Assembly: GCA_945876405.1 (NCBI GenBank)
Contig: CAMCOJ010000153.1
Span: forward strand, 1-5,726
Length of the DNA: 5,726 bases
Origin: an uncultured Ruminococcus sp.
Lineage (GTDB): Bacteria > Bacillota > Clostridia > Oscillospirales > Ruminococcaceae
Direction: 5' to 3'
The position numbers were made by a program, and so were the translations under genes. The notes beneath the pieces were generated by a model. The model was not told the DNA's origin, made no database searches, and saw only the letters and a list, made by a program, of their open reading frames with translations. This document shows, in pieces, positions 1 through 5,726 of this stretch. Positions within the stretch are counted from its first letter, which is position 1; each line of letters opens with the position of its first letter.

Positions 1-51
1 ATACGAGATTTCTGCCTGTCTCGTTGGCTCGGAGATGTGTATAAGAGACAG
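1..51. other. Illumina Nextera i7 adapter (sequencing artefact)
   Basis: This is not genomic DNA. Bases 1-9 (ATACGAGAT) match the 3' end of the Illumina P7 primer. Bases 10-17 (TTCTGCCT) sit where the i7 index belongs and match the index I know as N703. Bases 18-51 match the Nextera read-2 transposase adapter, ending in the 19-base Tn5 mosaic end AGATGTGTATAAGAGACAG at 33-51. One base differs from the standard adapter: T instead of G at 25. The arrangement is exactly that of a library end, so the contig was extended into an untrimmed adapter, and genomic sequence starts at base 52. The mosaic end here is a library-preparation mark, not a natural Tn5 or IS50 end. Confidence 0.97.
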
Positions 52-802
52 GTCCTGCAGTTAGTGTCCCGCAGTGAATCAGACAGCACTTATCGTTTTC
101 AGAAAGTTTCCTTGCCAGGTCATAGAACAAAAGGGTTTTTCCAGTCCCGGCACTTCCTTCTATGTAAAAAAAATCCGGAGAATCAGGGGAGGAAAGTCTG
201 TTCAAAATATTGTTTTTGAATGTTTCCTGTTGCTGTGTAAGAATGTATTCTTCTTTGAGAAATCTGTCCGGGGTGCAGAGAGGGGATACAAGAAAGTTTG
301 ATACTTTGAAGAGTTCATTTACTGAAATATCAGCGGGTACTGAATATTCTTTCAGTACCTGACAGAGATGTGTCATACTCTGTCTGCAGAGTTTATCATT
401 TTTGTATTCGTACAAATCCCGGGTGTTCGAGATAAATACAAATGAAAGGATAGGACAACCGATGTGTTTAAGATAGTGTCTGTTATTTCTGAGCTGTTTT
501 AAACTACGTTCTTCACCAACATCTTCGCTTTTCAGTTCAATATTTATTATCATGCTGTCGGTAAATTTCAGAAGGTCAAATTCCTTTCCAAGCTGCGGAA
601 TAACATAGCTGTAATAGAATGAATCAAGGCTGAACGAACTGGCACCTTCCTCAAGGAGCATGTCAATCAGTATGTTAAGGGATTCTATTTCACGTTCTCT
701 TTCCTGAAGCTTGTATTTTCTGCGGGAAAGGTGCTTTTCAAAAGCAGTAAAGTCCGGCATGTTTCTGATCCTTGTCAGTGTGTAGAGATTAATGGGCTGC
801 AA
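52..802 (-). CDS. PD-(D/E)XK nuclease / DUF2075-like P-loop ATPase (helicase-like), 3' end missing
   Basis: An open frame of about 250 residues runs on the minus strand and is cut at its C-terminus by the adapter junction. Counting from the TTG at 802, residues 70-91 hold a restriction-endonuclease-fold signature: GKEFDLL with D76, a beta-strand, then IELKS with E89 and K91, followed by Q103 in KQLRNN. Residues 188-192 (LTQQQ) resemble the Q motif of superfamily 1 helicases. Residues 216-223 (GSAGTGKT) are a complete Walker A motif. The order (nuclease-like domain, Q motif, P-loop) fits DUF2075/Schlafen-type DNA/RNA helicase-like proteins. Walker B and later helicase motifs would lie in the missing part. 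The TTG start has AGGAAG (811-816) 8 nt upstream. An ATG at 760 with AAGGA (769-773), also 8 nt upstream, is a real alternative. A GTG at 811 overlaps the Shine-Dalgarno site and is unlikely. The gene follows the cellulase stop by only 15 bp with no terminator between. The role is unknown: DNA repair, RNA processing or phage defence are all possible. Confidence 0.82.
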
Positions 803-810
803 TTCGTTCA

Positions 811-816
811 CTTCCT
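811..816 (-). promoter_or_regulatory. Ribosome binding site of the nuclease/helicase gene
   Basis: AGGAAG on the minus strand begins one base after the cellulase stop codon (818-820) and stands 8 nt before the TTG at 802. It supports the TTG start and suggests that translation of this gene is coupled to termination on the cellulase message. A competing AAGGA at 769-773 precedes an ATG at 760 with the same spacing, so the start is not settled. Confidence 0.5.
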
Positions 817-817
817 G

Positions 818-3034
818 TTATTTCTTCGATTTTTTTGCAACAATAAATCCGAACCCGATAAGAGCGATTACGATTAGAACGGAGAGAATAATAATGCTTT
901 GTTTTGATTCAGTCTGATCAGTTTCTGAGCTGTCATCCGGTTTTTCAGTATTTTGAATCTCCTCATCAGGTTCCTTTTCTGCTTCAGTTACGATTTCCGT
1001 ATCTTCTTCAAAGGATTCAGAGGTTTCAGGCTCAGAGAATTCTGAATTTTCATTGTCACGGATAACAGGTTTGAATTCAACAACTCCTGTTGCCTTTGTA
1101 CCATCTGGTTCAGTTCCCCAGATAAGTGTGTCTCCGTCATACATTGTGATGCGGTCAGTTATGTTCTGATTTTGGTTGTCGTTTGTAAGACCCTCAATAC
1201 TGTAGTCGTTGGAAGAATCCCAGATCTTGTTCTGGTCGGGAACGGAGATTCTGACCTGAATTTCAGCCTGCTCCTGTTCCTTACCGATAGGTGCGAGTAC
1301 TGATCCGTCTTTGTATTTTATTTTTACATAGTAAATATTGTCTTTGTACTGGAGCGGACCAACTGTTTCTGCCTGTGACCATTCATCATATCCGATTTTT
1401 ACAGTGACATCATCAGCAGTAAGTCCTGCCTCAAATACTTCCGACAGATCAAAATAATAATTATAGGAAAGGTCGGTTATAACTCTTGCCGGCCATGCGG
1501 AGTGATTCACTGCATTTATCTTAAGCTCGGTAAATGAGTCAGCCTGCTGATTTATATTTGCCTGTATGTAGAATTCAGGTCCGTCCGGCTGTTCTTCAGG
1601 CGGGAAGTCTCTGAGAGTTTCACATTTGTATTCGGATACCATTTTGCAGAGGAGGGCAGTGTATCCGGCATTGTAGTCATCAGCAACCTCATTGTTTACA
1701 TAGTTGTCAGTGGCATCTGTGTATGAACCGTCATTTCCTGGTCCACCAACGAGAGCACCGTACAGTGTATGGCGGTGTTCTGTGACAGCTTCATTCTTCA
1801 TATCGTCCCAGGCACCGTGTGCTGTACGGTGATGAGGGTGAATCGGAGGATTTTCACCGAAACCTACGACGTAACTGCGCTTATCAGGATTGTCACCGAG
1901 TGCATAGTTTATCTGGCTTTCATAAAATTCAGTATACTGCTTAACTTTTGCCTTGTCCTTGCTGAATATTGTATCACTTGCCACGGAAGCAAGGAAACCG
2001 GCTGTGGTTGCATATCTGAGACAGCCCCATGAGTCGAGCCATGCGAGTCCGCCCGGAGCACGCTGAACCGTTTTTCCGTCCACGCCGTTCGGATCAGACC
2101 AGTAGTCAAGGTGCTTCTGAACGCGGTCTTTATATTCATCCTTGCCGGTGTTAATTGCATAGAGGAGCATTCCTCCCTGCATGACGTCATCCCAGCACAT
2201 GCCCCATGTGAATTTAAGCTCGTCACTCTGGTTTTCACGGCCGAGATTAGGTATGCATTCTTCTGCTTTTTTCAGATATTTCTTATCGCCCGTAGCGATG
2301 TAGAGCCAGTTAGCAGCCCAGAAGAGTTCATCCCAGAAACCGCTCCACGAATCGTAGAATGAAGCAGCTTTTATATAGGATTCATCACTCTTCGTATCCC
2401 ATGCTATCTTAAAATAATGTTCAGCGTATTTAATATAGTCCTTTGTTTTTTTTGACTTTCCGTCAAGTGCGGCTGCACCTGCTGCGAGTGCTGCTGCCAT
2501 TTCACCGGTTACGCATGATGCATTGCACGTATAGGAATTACGTTTTCCCATTTCAAGTTCAACAAGTTCGGCTGCACCCCACCATTTGTGATCCTGTTCA
2601 CCGTCGCCAATCTGGTAAACCACTTCATTTCCTCTGTCACATGCTACAAGGTAGTCAAGTACAAATTCGAGATTGTTCTGATATATTTCGTACTGACCGG
2701 TTTTTTCAACGCCTTCTCCGTACTGATATATTCCCCAGGCGAGCATCGCTGCGGAATAGGCCATAGGGAGGTTGAATTTTACATGGTCTCCGGCATCATA
2801 CCAGCCGCCCTGTACATCATCTGACATTGTTGAGTCGCCTCTCCATGAAACTCTGTTCCATTCTGGGAGAGGTCCGGCCTGCTGCACTTCATAGAAATAA
2901 AGTGATTTCTGGAGTGCTTCAGCGTAGTTAAAAGGGGCTTTTTCGGCGTGAATTTCTGATTTTAATAATCCGGCGGAACATAACATCAGTGACGATGCGA
3001 TTGTACCTGCAAGTATTTTTCTGATTTTTTTCAT
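818..3034 (-). CDS. GH9 endoglucanase with CBM3c, membrane-anchored
   Basis: This 738-residue secreted cellulase should hydrolyse beta-1,4-glucan at the cell surface. Residues 1-30 are a Sec signal peptide (MKKIRK, hydrophobic core, probable cleavage after IHA). A GH9 catalytic domain covers about 33-475. GWYDAGDH at 77-84 carries the Asp pair D80/D83, of which D83 is the expected catalytic base. HPHHR at 399-403 and NNEVADDYNAGY at 447-458, with E449 as the expected proton donor, complete the GH9 signature. A CBM3c module follows (about 486-645), with NHSAWPARV at 510-518 and a YDGDTLIWGTEPDG end. GH9-CBM3c is the theme B layout of clostridial processive endoglucanases, in which the CBM feeds the chain to the active site. 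Residues 656-711 are an acidic Ser/Thr/Glu/Asp-rich linker, then comes a hydrophobic helix (about 713-732) and a KKSKK tail, so the protein should stay in the membrane with its enzyme outside. No dockerin or LPXTG motif is visible. The Shine-Dalgarno AGAGG (3046-3050) is 11 nt from ATG, rather far. All key residues are present. Confidence 0.96.
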   Translation of the reverse strand: MKKIRKILAGTIASSLMLCSAGLLKSEIHAEKAPFNYAEALQKSLYFYEVQQAGPLPEWNRVSWRGDSTMSDDVQGGWYDAGDHVKFNLPMAYSAAMLAWGIYQYGEGVEKTGQYEIYQNNLEFVLDYLVACDRGNEVVYQIGDGEQDHKWWGAAELVELEMGKRNSYTCNASCVTGEMAAALAAGAAALDGKSKKTKDYIKYAEHYFKIAWDTKSDESYIKAASFYDSWSGFWDELFWAANWLYIATGDKKYLKKAEECIPNLGRENQSDELKFTWGMCWDDVMQGGMLLYAINTGKDEYKDRVQKHLDYWSDPNGVDGKTVQRAPGGLAWLDSWGCLRYATTAGFLASVASDTIFSKDKAKVKQYTEFYESQINYALGDNPDKRSYVVGFGENPPIHPHHRTAHGAWDDMKNEAVTEHRHTLYGALVGGPGNDGSYTDATDNYVNNEVADDYNAGYTALLCKMVSEYKCETLRDFPPEEQPDGPEFYIQANINQQADSFTELKINAVNHSAWPARVITDLSYNYYFDLSEVFEAGLTADDVTVKIGYDEWSQAETVGPLQYKDNIYYVKIKYKDGSVLAPIGKEQEQAEIQVRISVPDQNKIWDSSNDYSIEGLTNDNQNQNITDRITMYDGDTLIWGTEPDGTKATGVVEFKPVIRDNENSEFSEPETSESFEEDTEIVTEAEKEPDEEIQNTEKPDDSSETDQTESKQSIIILSVLIVIALIGFGFIVAKKSKK

Positions 3035-3051
3035 TTGTATATTTACCTCTG

Positions 3052-3073
3052 ATAAAATTGAATTGTATTTTAT
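3052..3073. repeat. AT-only inverted repeat upstream of the cellulase gene
   Basis: A perfect 7-bp inverted repeat, ATAAAAT (3052-3058) and ATTTTAT (3067-3073), is separated by 8 bp. It lies in the 57-bp gap between the methyltransferase and cellulase genes, one base before the cellulase Shine-Dalgarno AGAGG (3046-3050). It could be an operator or a weak RNA hairpin affecting ribosome access. Because it consists only of A and T in an AT-rich gap, chance is a serious alternative. The gap shows no convincing -35/-10 pair; a TAAAAT in it resembles a -10 box but has only a poor -35 partner. Confidence 0.3.
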
Positions 3074-3091
3074 GATATGCCGAATACGGAT

Positions 3092-3907
3092 TTAATGATT
3101 TCCTAGCTGCCAGAATGCAACTGCTGAAGCTGCGGCAACGTTGAGTGAATCCACGCCGTGTGACATGGGAATTTTTACGGTATAGTCGCAGGAGCTGATT
3201 GTTGAGTTTCTTAATCCTTCGCCTTCAGTTCCGAGTATTATGGCAAGCTTCTTTTCGGACATAAGTTCAGGATTGTCAATGGTGACGGAATCATCTTCTA
3301 ATGCCATTGCAGCAGTGGCAAATCCCATATTTTTCAGTTCAGAAATATAATCGGTTTCAGATTTTTCAGTAAATGTCCATGGTATCTGGAATATGGTTCC
3401 CATACTTACCCTTACTGAACGGCGGTAAAGCGGGTCACTGCAGCCTCTGGTGAGTATAACTGCATCAATACCGAGAGCAGCTGCACTTCTGAAAACGGCA
3501 CCGACATTTGTTTGATTCATGATATCTTCAAGTACAGCAATCCGGGCTGCATCTGAACATATTTCGGAAACTGAAGGAAGAGTCCTTCTTCTCATTGCAC
3601 ATAGAATACCCTGAGTGAGATTAAAACCGGTTATGCCGGTGAGGACCGACGAATCGGCAGTATAAACCGGGATGCTGCTGCATTTTTCAATAATATCCGC
3701 AGCCTGACCAGTGATGCTCTTTCTTTCTGCAAGAATTGAAAGCGGTTCGTATCCTGCTTCAAGCGCACGCCGGATTACTTTTGCACTTTCTGCTATGAAA
3801 ATTCCGGGTTCAGGTTCATAGTAACGGAAAAGTTGTTTTTCGTTTGTATTTGAATACATGCTTAGTTCGGGGATAAGCAGGTCAGTTATTTCTGTTATAT
3901 TGTTCAT
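3092..3907 (-). CDS. TrmH/SpoU-family RNA 2'-O-ribose methyltransferase
   Basis: This cytoplasmic enzyme should transfer a methyl group from S-adenosylmethionine to a ribose 2'-OH in rRNA or tRNA. The 271 residues match the usual length of the two-domain family. An N-terminal substrate-binding region (about 1-105) contains a run like GIFIAESAKVIRRALEAG (35-52). The C-terminal SPOUT domain (about 120-271) shows all three motifs: NQTNVGAVFR at 131-140 with N134 and the catalytic-type R140, LAIILGTEGEGL at 221-232, and IPMSHGVDSLNVAAA at 246-260 with S253 and N256. The last two form the trefoil-knot cofactor site. The exact RNA target cannot be read from sequence; RlmB-like and other TrmH-like paralogues share these motifs. 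Start: ATG with AGGAAAGG (3915-3922) ending 7 nt upstream. It has its own promoter at 3960-3988 and is followed after 57 bp by the cellulase gene without a visible terminator, so read-through is likely. Confidence 0.93.
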   Translation of the reverse strand: MNNITEITDLLIPELSMYSNTNEKQLFRYYEPEPGIFIAESAKVIRRALEAGYEPLSILAERKSITGQAADIIEKCSSIPVYTADSSVLTGITGFNLTQGILCAMRRRTLPSVSEICSDAARIAVLEDIMNQTNVGAVFRSAAALGIDAVILTRGCSDPLYRRSVRVSMGTIFQIPWTFTEKSETDYISELKNMGFATAAMALEDDSVTIDNPELMSEKKLAIILGTEGEGLRNSTISSCDYTVKIPMSHGVDSLNVAAASAVAFWQLGNH

Positions 3908-3959
3908 TTAATTGCCTTTCCTGATGATAAGTTTAATTCGGAAAACATATTACAGAATA

Positions 3960-3988
3960 ATGATAACACAAATATCTTCAATTGTAAA
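3960..3988 (-). promoter_or_regulatory. Sigma-A-type promoter for the methyltransferase gene
   Basis: On the minus strand TTTACA (3983-3988, five of six bases of the -35 consensus) is followed by a 17-bp spacer and TATCAT (3960-3965, five of six bases of the -10 consensus). Transcription would begin near 3953, giving a leader of roughly 45 nt before the ATG at 3907. It lies just downstream of the terminator of the preceding unit, where a promoter is expected. It may also serve the cellulase and nuclease/helicase genes, as I see no terminator between these three genes. Confidence 0.7.
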
Positions 3989-4021
3989 GGTGATAAGCAT
4001 TATTGCAGCTCAGTAACAAAG

Positions 4022-4060
4022 AAACAACGAGCAGAAAGTATGCTTTTCCGCTCGTTGTTT
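4022..4060 (-). terminator. Rho-independent terminator after the amidohydrolase gene (bidirectional in form)
   Basis: A perfect 11-bp inverted repeat, AAACAACGAGC (4022-4032) and GCTCGTTGTTT (4050-4060), encloses 17 nt that can partly pair further (GAAA with TTTC). It starts 4 bp after the amidohydrolase stop (4065-4067). On the minus strand the stem is followed by a U-rich run interrupted by a C and a G. On the plus strand it is followed by an unbroken T run to 4063, so the structure could stop transcription in both directions. It separates the transporter-amidohydrolase unit from the methyltransferase unit. Confidence 0.87.
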
Positions 4061-4064
4061 TTTG

Positions 4065-4853
4065 CTATTCGTATTTTGCCAGAAGATTTTCAAGATTCTT
4101 ATGAAGAATCATTTCACGTTCTTCATCTGAAAGAGGCAGTTTGCTGAAACGTTCGAGCTCAGTCGGTATATCCCACATCGGAAAATCGGTTCCGAAAAAC
4201 ACGTGATCAGCACCGAAGTGGTCAATCATCTTTCGTGCTTCGTCAGGAGAAAGCTCATACAGTGAACTTGAAGTATCCACATATACATTCTTTGTCTTAT
4301 ATGACTGTTCGGATTCTTTCCATTCAGACCATCCGCCGAAATGTGCACCGATTATATCTAGCTTTGGGAACATTTCTGCAACTCTTGCCATTCTTTCCGG
4401 ACTTGAATAATCTGTACGGAAATCACCTGTATGTACAAGAACAGGCATACGGCCCTCAGCAGCCCTGTAAATCCTCATTGCCTTTTCAGAGTCTATTTCA
4501 AATCTCTGAAAATCCGGATGAAGTTTTATGCCTTTGAGACCGAGCTTTTCAGCACGGTCTATTTCTGATTCCACATCTTCAAAATCAGGATGCATAGCAC
4601 AGAAGCCTATAAGTCTTTCGCTGTGTTCATTTACACACTGCGCAAGAAAATTATTAATTCCGGGTACCTGTTCCGGAACTGTTGCTACAGATAAAATAAG
4701 AAATTTGTCGACCCCAGCCTTCGTCCCTTCGGTCAGTATCGTATCAAGTCTGCCGTCATATCTCATTGCAAGGTCATAAAAATCCCTTATGCCTGCAACG
4801 GCTTTTTCGGCTATCTTATCCGGGAAAATGTGAACGTGAGAGTCAATTATCAT
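4065..4853 (-). CDS. Amidohydrolase-2 family metal-dependent hydrolase (TIM barrel)
   Basis: This 262-residue protein belongs to the amidohydrolase superfamily, most like PF04909, whose members include hydrolases, decarboxylases and hydratases acting on small organic acids. It is predicted cytoplasmic, with no signal peptide or membrane segment. The metal-site residues appear in order: DSHVH with H6 and H8 at the end of strand 1, KLHP with K110 and H112, VLVHTGD with H141, IIGAHFGG with H171, and FGTDFP with D223. All are intact, so the enzyme is likely active, but the substrate cannot be read from sequence. Start: the ATG at 4853 has AGGAAG (4862-4867) 8 nt upstream and gives the usual MIIDSHVH beginning. 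The frame stays open upstream to an ATG at 4946, but those 31 residues overlap the end of the transporter gene in another frame and look like no known domain. It lies 29 bp after the transporter gene, probably in one operon, and is followed by a strong terminator. Confidence 0.92.
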   Translation of the reverse strand: MIIDSHVHIFPDKIAEKAVAGIRDFYDLAMRYDGRLDTILTEGTKAGVDKFLILSVATVPEQVPGINNFLAQCVNEHSERLIGFCAMHPDFEDVESEIDRAEKLGLKGIKLHPDFQRFEIDSEKAMRIYRAAEGRMPVLVHTGDFRTDYSSPERMARVAEMFPKLDIIGAHFGGWSEWKESEQSYKTKNVYVDTSSSLYELSPDEARKMIDHFGADHVFFGTDFPMWDIPTELERFSKLPLSDEEREMILHKNLENLLAKYE

Positions 4854-4861
4854 TAAAATCG

Positions 4862-4867
4862 CTTCCT
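4862..4867 (-). promoter_or_regulatory. Ribosome binding site fixing the amidohydrolase start
   Basis: AGGAAG on the minus strand lies 8 nt before the ATG at 4853, in the 29-bp gap after the transporter stop (4883-4885). It decides for the shorter, 262-residue amidohydrolase over the 293-residue version beginning at 4946. Confidence 0.8.
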
Positions 4868-4882
4868 GTTTATTTATTTTTT

Positions 4883-5726
4883 TTACATTGTACCAGTAAA
4901 ATGCATTACAACCAGACTTACCGCTGTGATGCCAATCCAGCAGCATGCACCCATTGCGAGCGGTTTGCCACCTGTCTTTACCAGCTTAACTATATCAGTG
5001 TTAAATCCGATTGCAGCCATTGCAAGGACAATGAAAAATTTGCTTATTTCCTTTATCGGCCTGAAAAAGTCTGATGAAACTCCAAGACTGACAGCAACTG
5101 TTGTTATCACAGATGCTGCGATAAAGTAGAGAATGAAGAACGGAAATACCTTTTTCATGCATACTTTGTTTCCCTCAGAACCGTTCTTCTTTGCACGGAT
5201 AAGCGCAAGTACAAGTGTAATAGGTATGATTGCAAGAGTTCTTGTAAGTTTAACGGTAACTGCCTTGTCCAGTGTCTGCGAACCAAGATTCCACATTGCG
5301 TCCCATGTTGATGCGGCAGCAGTTACTGAAGAAGTATCATTTACAGCTGTACCCGCAAATATTCCGAACGCCTCACCGGTTGCAGTATCAAAACCGACAA
5401 CCTGTCCGAAGTACGGGAATACCAGAGCAGCAAGAACATTGAAGAAGAAAATAACTGAAATTGCCTGAGCAACTTCATCATCGTCCGCATCAATTACAGG
5501 TGCTGTTGCAGCAACAGCTGAACCTCCGCAGATAGAAGACCCAACACCGACAAGTGTTGATATTTTTGATGGGATATGAAGAACCTTGTGGAGTACAAAT
5601 GCAATTATAAGGGAGGTGGCTATAGTTGATACAATGATCGGGAGTGACTGTGCTCCGGTTTTAAGAACCACACCGAGGTCCATTCCGAATCCGAGAAGAA
5701 TAACCGCCCACTGAAGTATCTTTTTC
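4883..5726 (-). CDS. YeiH/UPF0324-family membrane transporter (putative sulfate exporter family), N-terminus outside window
   Basis: The frame is open to the window edge; 280 residues are visible, and the family is usually about 330-350 long, so roughly 50-70 N-terminal residues are missing. The first in-window ATG (5683) lies inside the hydrophobic run [12 protein letters not shown] and is not the start. The protein is a polytopic inner-membrane protein with about eight hydrophobic segments in view. Family signatures (visible-residue numbering) are [17 protein letters not shown] at 62-78, [13 protein letters not shown] at 125-137 and AAIGFNTD at 237-244. This family (PF03601; YeiH in Escherichia coli) is often annotated as a putative sulfate exporter, but the substrate is poorly established. 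The amidohydrolase gene follows after 29 bp, suggesting cotranscription and possibly a shared small-molecule substrate, which is inference. The promoter is outside the window. Confidence 0.93.
   Translation of the reverse strand, partial: KKILQWAVILLGFGMDLGVVLKTGAQSLPIIVSTIATSLIIAFVLHKVLHIPSKISTLVGVGSSICGGSAVAATAPVIDADDDEVAQAISVIFFFNVLAALVFPYFGQVVGFDTATGEAFGIFAGTAVNDTSSVTAAASTWDAMWNLGSQTLDKAVTVKLTRTLAIIPITLVLALIRAKKNGSEGNKVCMKKVFPFFILYFIAASVITTVAVSLGVSSDFFRPIKEISKFFIVLAMAAIGFNTDIVKLVKTGGKPLAMGACCWIGITAVSLVVMHFTGTM

Noticed and set aside
33..51. Tn5 mosaic end read as a mobile-element end
   Set aside because: It is preceded by the Nextera index and P7 sequence, so it comes from library preparation. 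No transposase or target duplication is present.
37..301. Two overlapping plus-strand ORFs of 60 and 75 codons
   Set aside because: They are shadows of the minus-strand nuclease/helicase frame. The first also starts inside the adapter (MYKRQ), a well-known artefact.
1769..2824. Several plus-strand and one minus-strand ORF of 78-109 codons inside the cellulase gene
   Set aside because: They lie wholly within the GH9 coding region in other frames, have no Shine-Dalgarno support that I could see, and their products are low-complexity or cysteine/arginine-rich without family features.
2947..3034. Lipoprotein signal in the cellulase N-terminus (Cys19)
   Set aside because: The residues before the cysteine are L-M-L, which does not fit the lipobox (small residue at -1). 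A normal signal peptidase site after IHA is more likely.
3035..3091. A dedicated sigma-A promoter for the cellulase
   Set aside because: TAAAAT and TACAAT resemble -10 boxes, but no acceptable -35 lies at 16-18 bp. Read-through from the methyltransferase promoter or an unrecognised promoter type cannot be told apart from sequence.
3925..3997. Three copies of TGATAA (3925, 3961, 3991) around the methyltransferase promoter
   Set aside because: A six-base AT-rich word at uneven spacing (36 and 30 bp), one copy being part of the -10 box; this is expected by chance in such a gap.
4235..5468. Plus-strand ORFs of 67-111 codons opposite the amidohydrolase and transporter genes
   Set aside because: They are antisense shadows of well-supported genes with full family motifs on the minus strand.

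Overview
The window looks like the end of a contig from an anaerobic, fibre-degrading Bacillota, most likely a Ruminococcus-like member of the Oscillospiraceae. The main grounds are a GH9-CBM3c cellulase of clostridial type, purine-rich Shine-Dalgarno sites before most genes, and an AT-leaning composition. The taxonomic call is an inference from gene content and style. All five recognisable genes lie on the minus strand, so the biological reading order runs from base 5726 down to base 52.

Right part (4065-5726): a YeiH/UPF0324-family membrane transporter, cut off at its N-terminus by the window edge, is followed after 29 bp by a metal-dependent amidohydrolase. The two look like one transcription unit, which ends at a strong hairpin terminator (4022-4060). 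Middle (3035-4021): a good sigma-A-type promoter (-35 at 3983-3988, -10 at 3960-3965) drives a SpoU/TrmH-family RNA 2'-O-ribose methyltransferase. Next, after 57 bp, comes a large secreted GH9 endoglucanase with a CBM3c module, an acidic linker and a C-terminal membrane anchor, with no dockerin or sorting signal. Left part (52-820): only 15 bp past the cellulase stop, a second protein begins. It has an N-terminal PD-(D/E)XK-like nuclease motif, then a helicase-type Q motif and a Walker A P-loop. It is cut off after about 250 residues.

The cut is not biological. Bases 1-51 are an Illumina Nextera i7 adapter: the end of P7, an 8-base index, and the transposase read-2 sequence with its 19-bp mosaic end. 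One base differs from the standard adapter. The adapter is open in the frame of the truncated gene, so an automatic annotation would add about 17 artificial residues to its end.

I found no RNA genes, CRISPR arrays, insertion sequences or att sites. The likely methyltransferase-cellulase-nuclease/helicase read-through unit and the transporter-amidohydrolase pair are the contexts most worth following up. Nothing here proves a new system.
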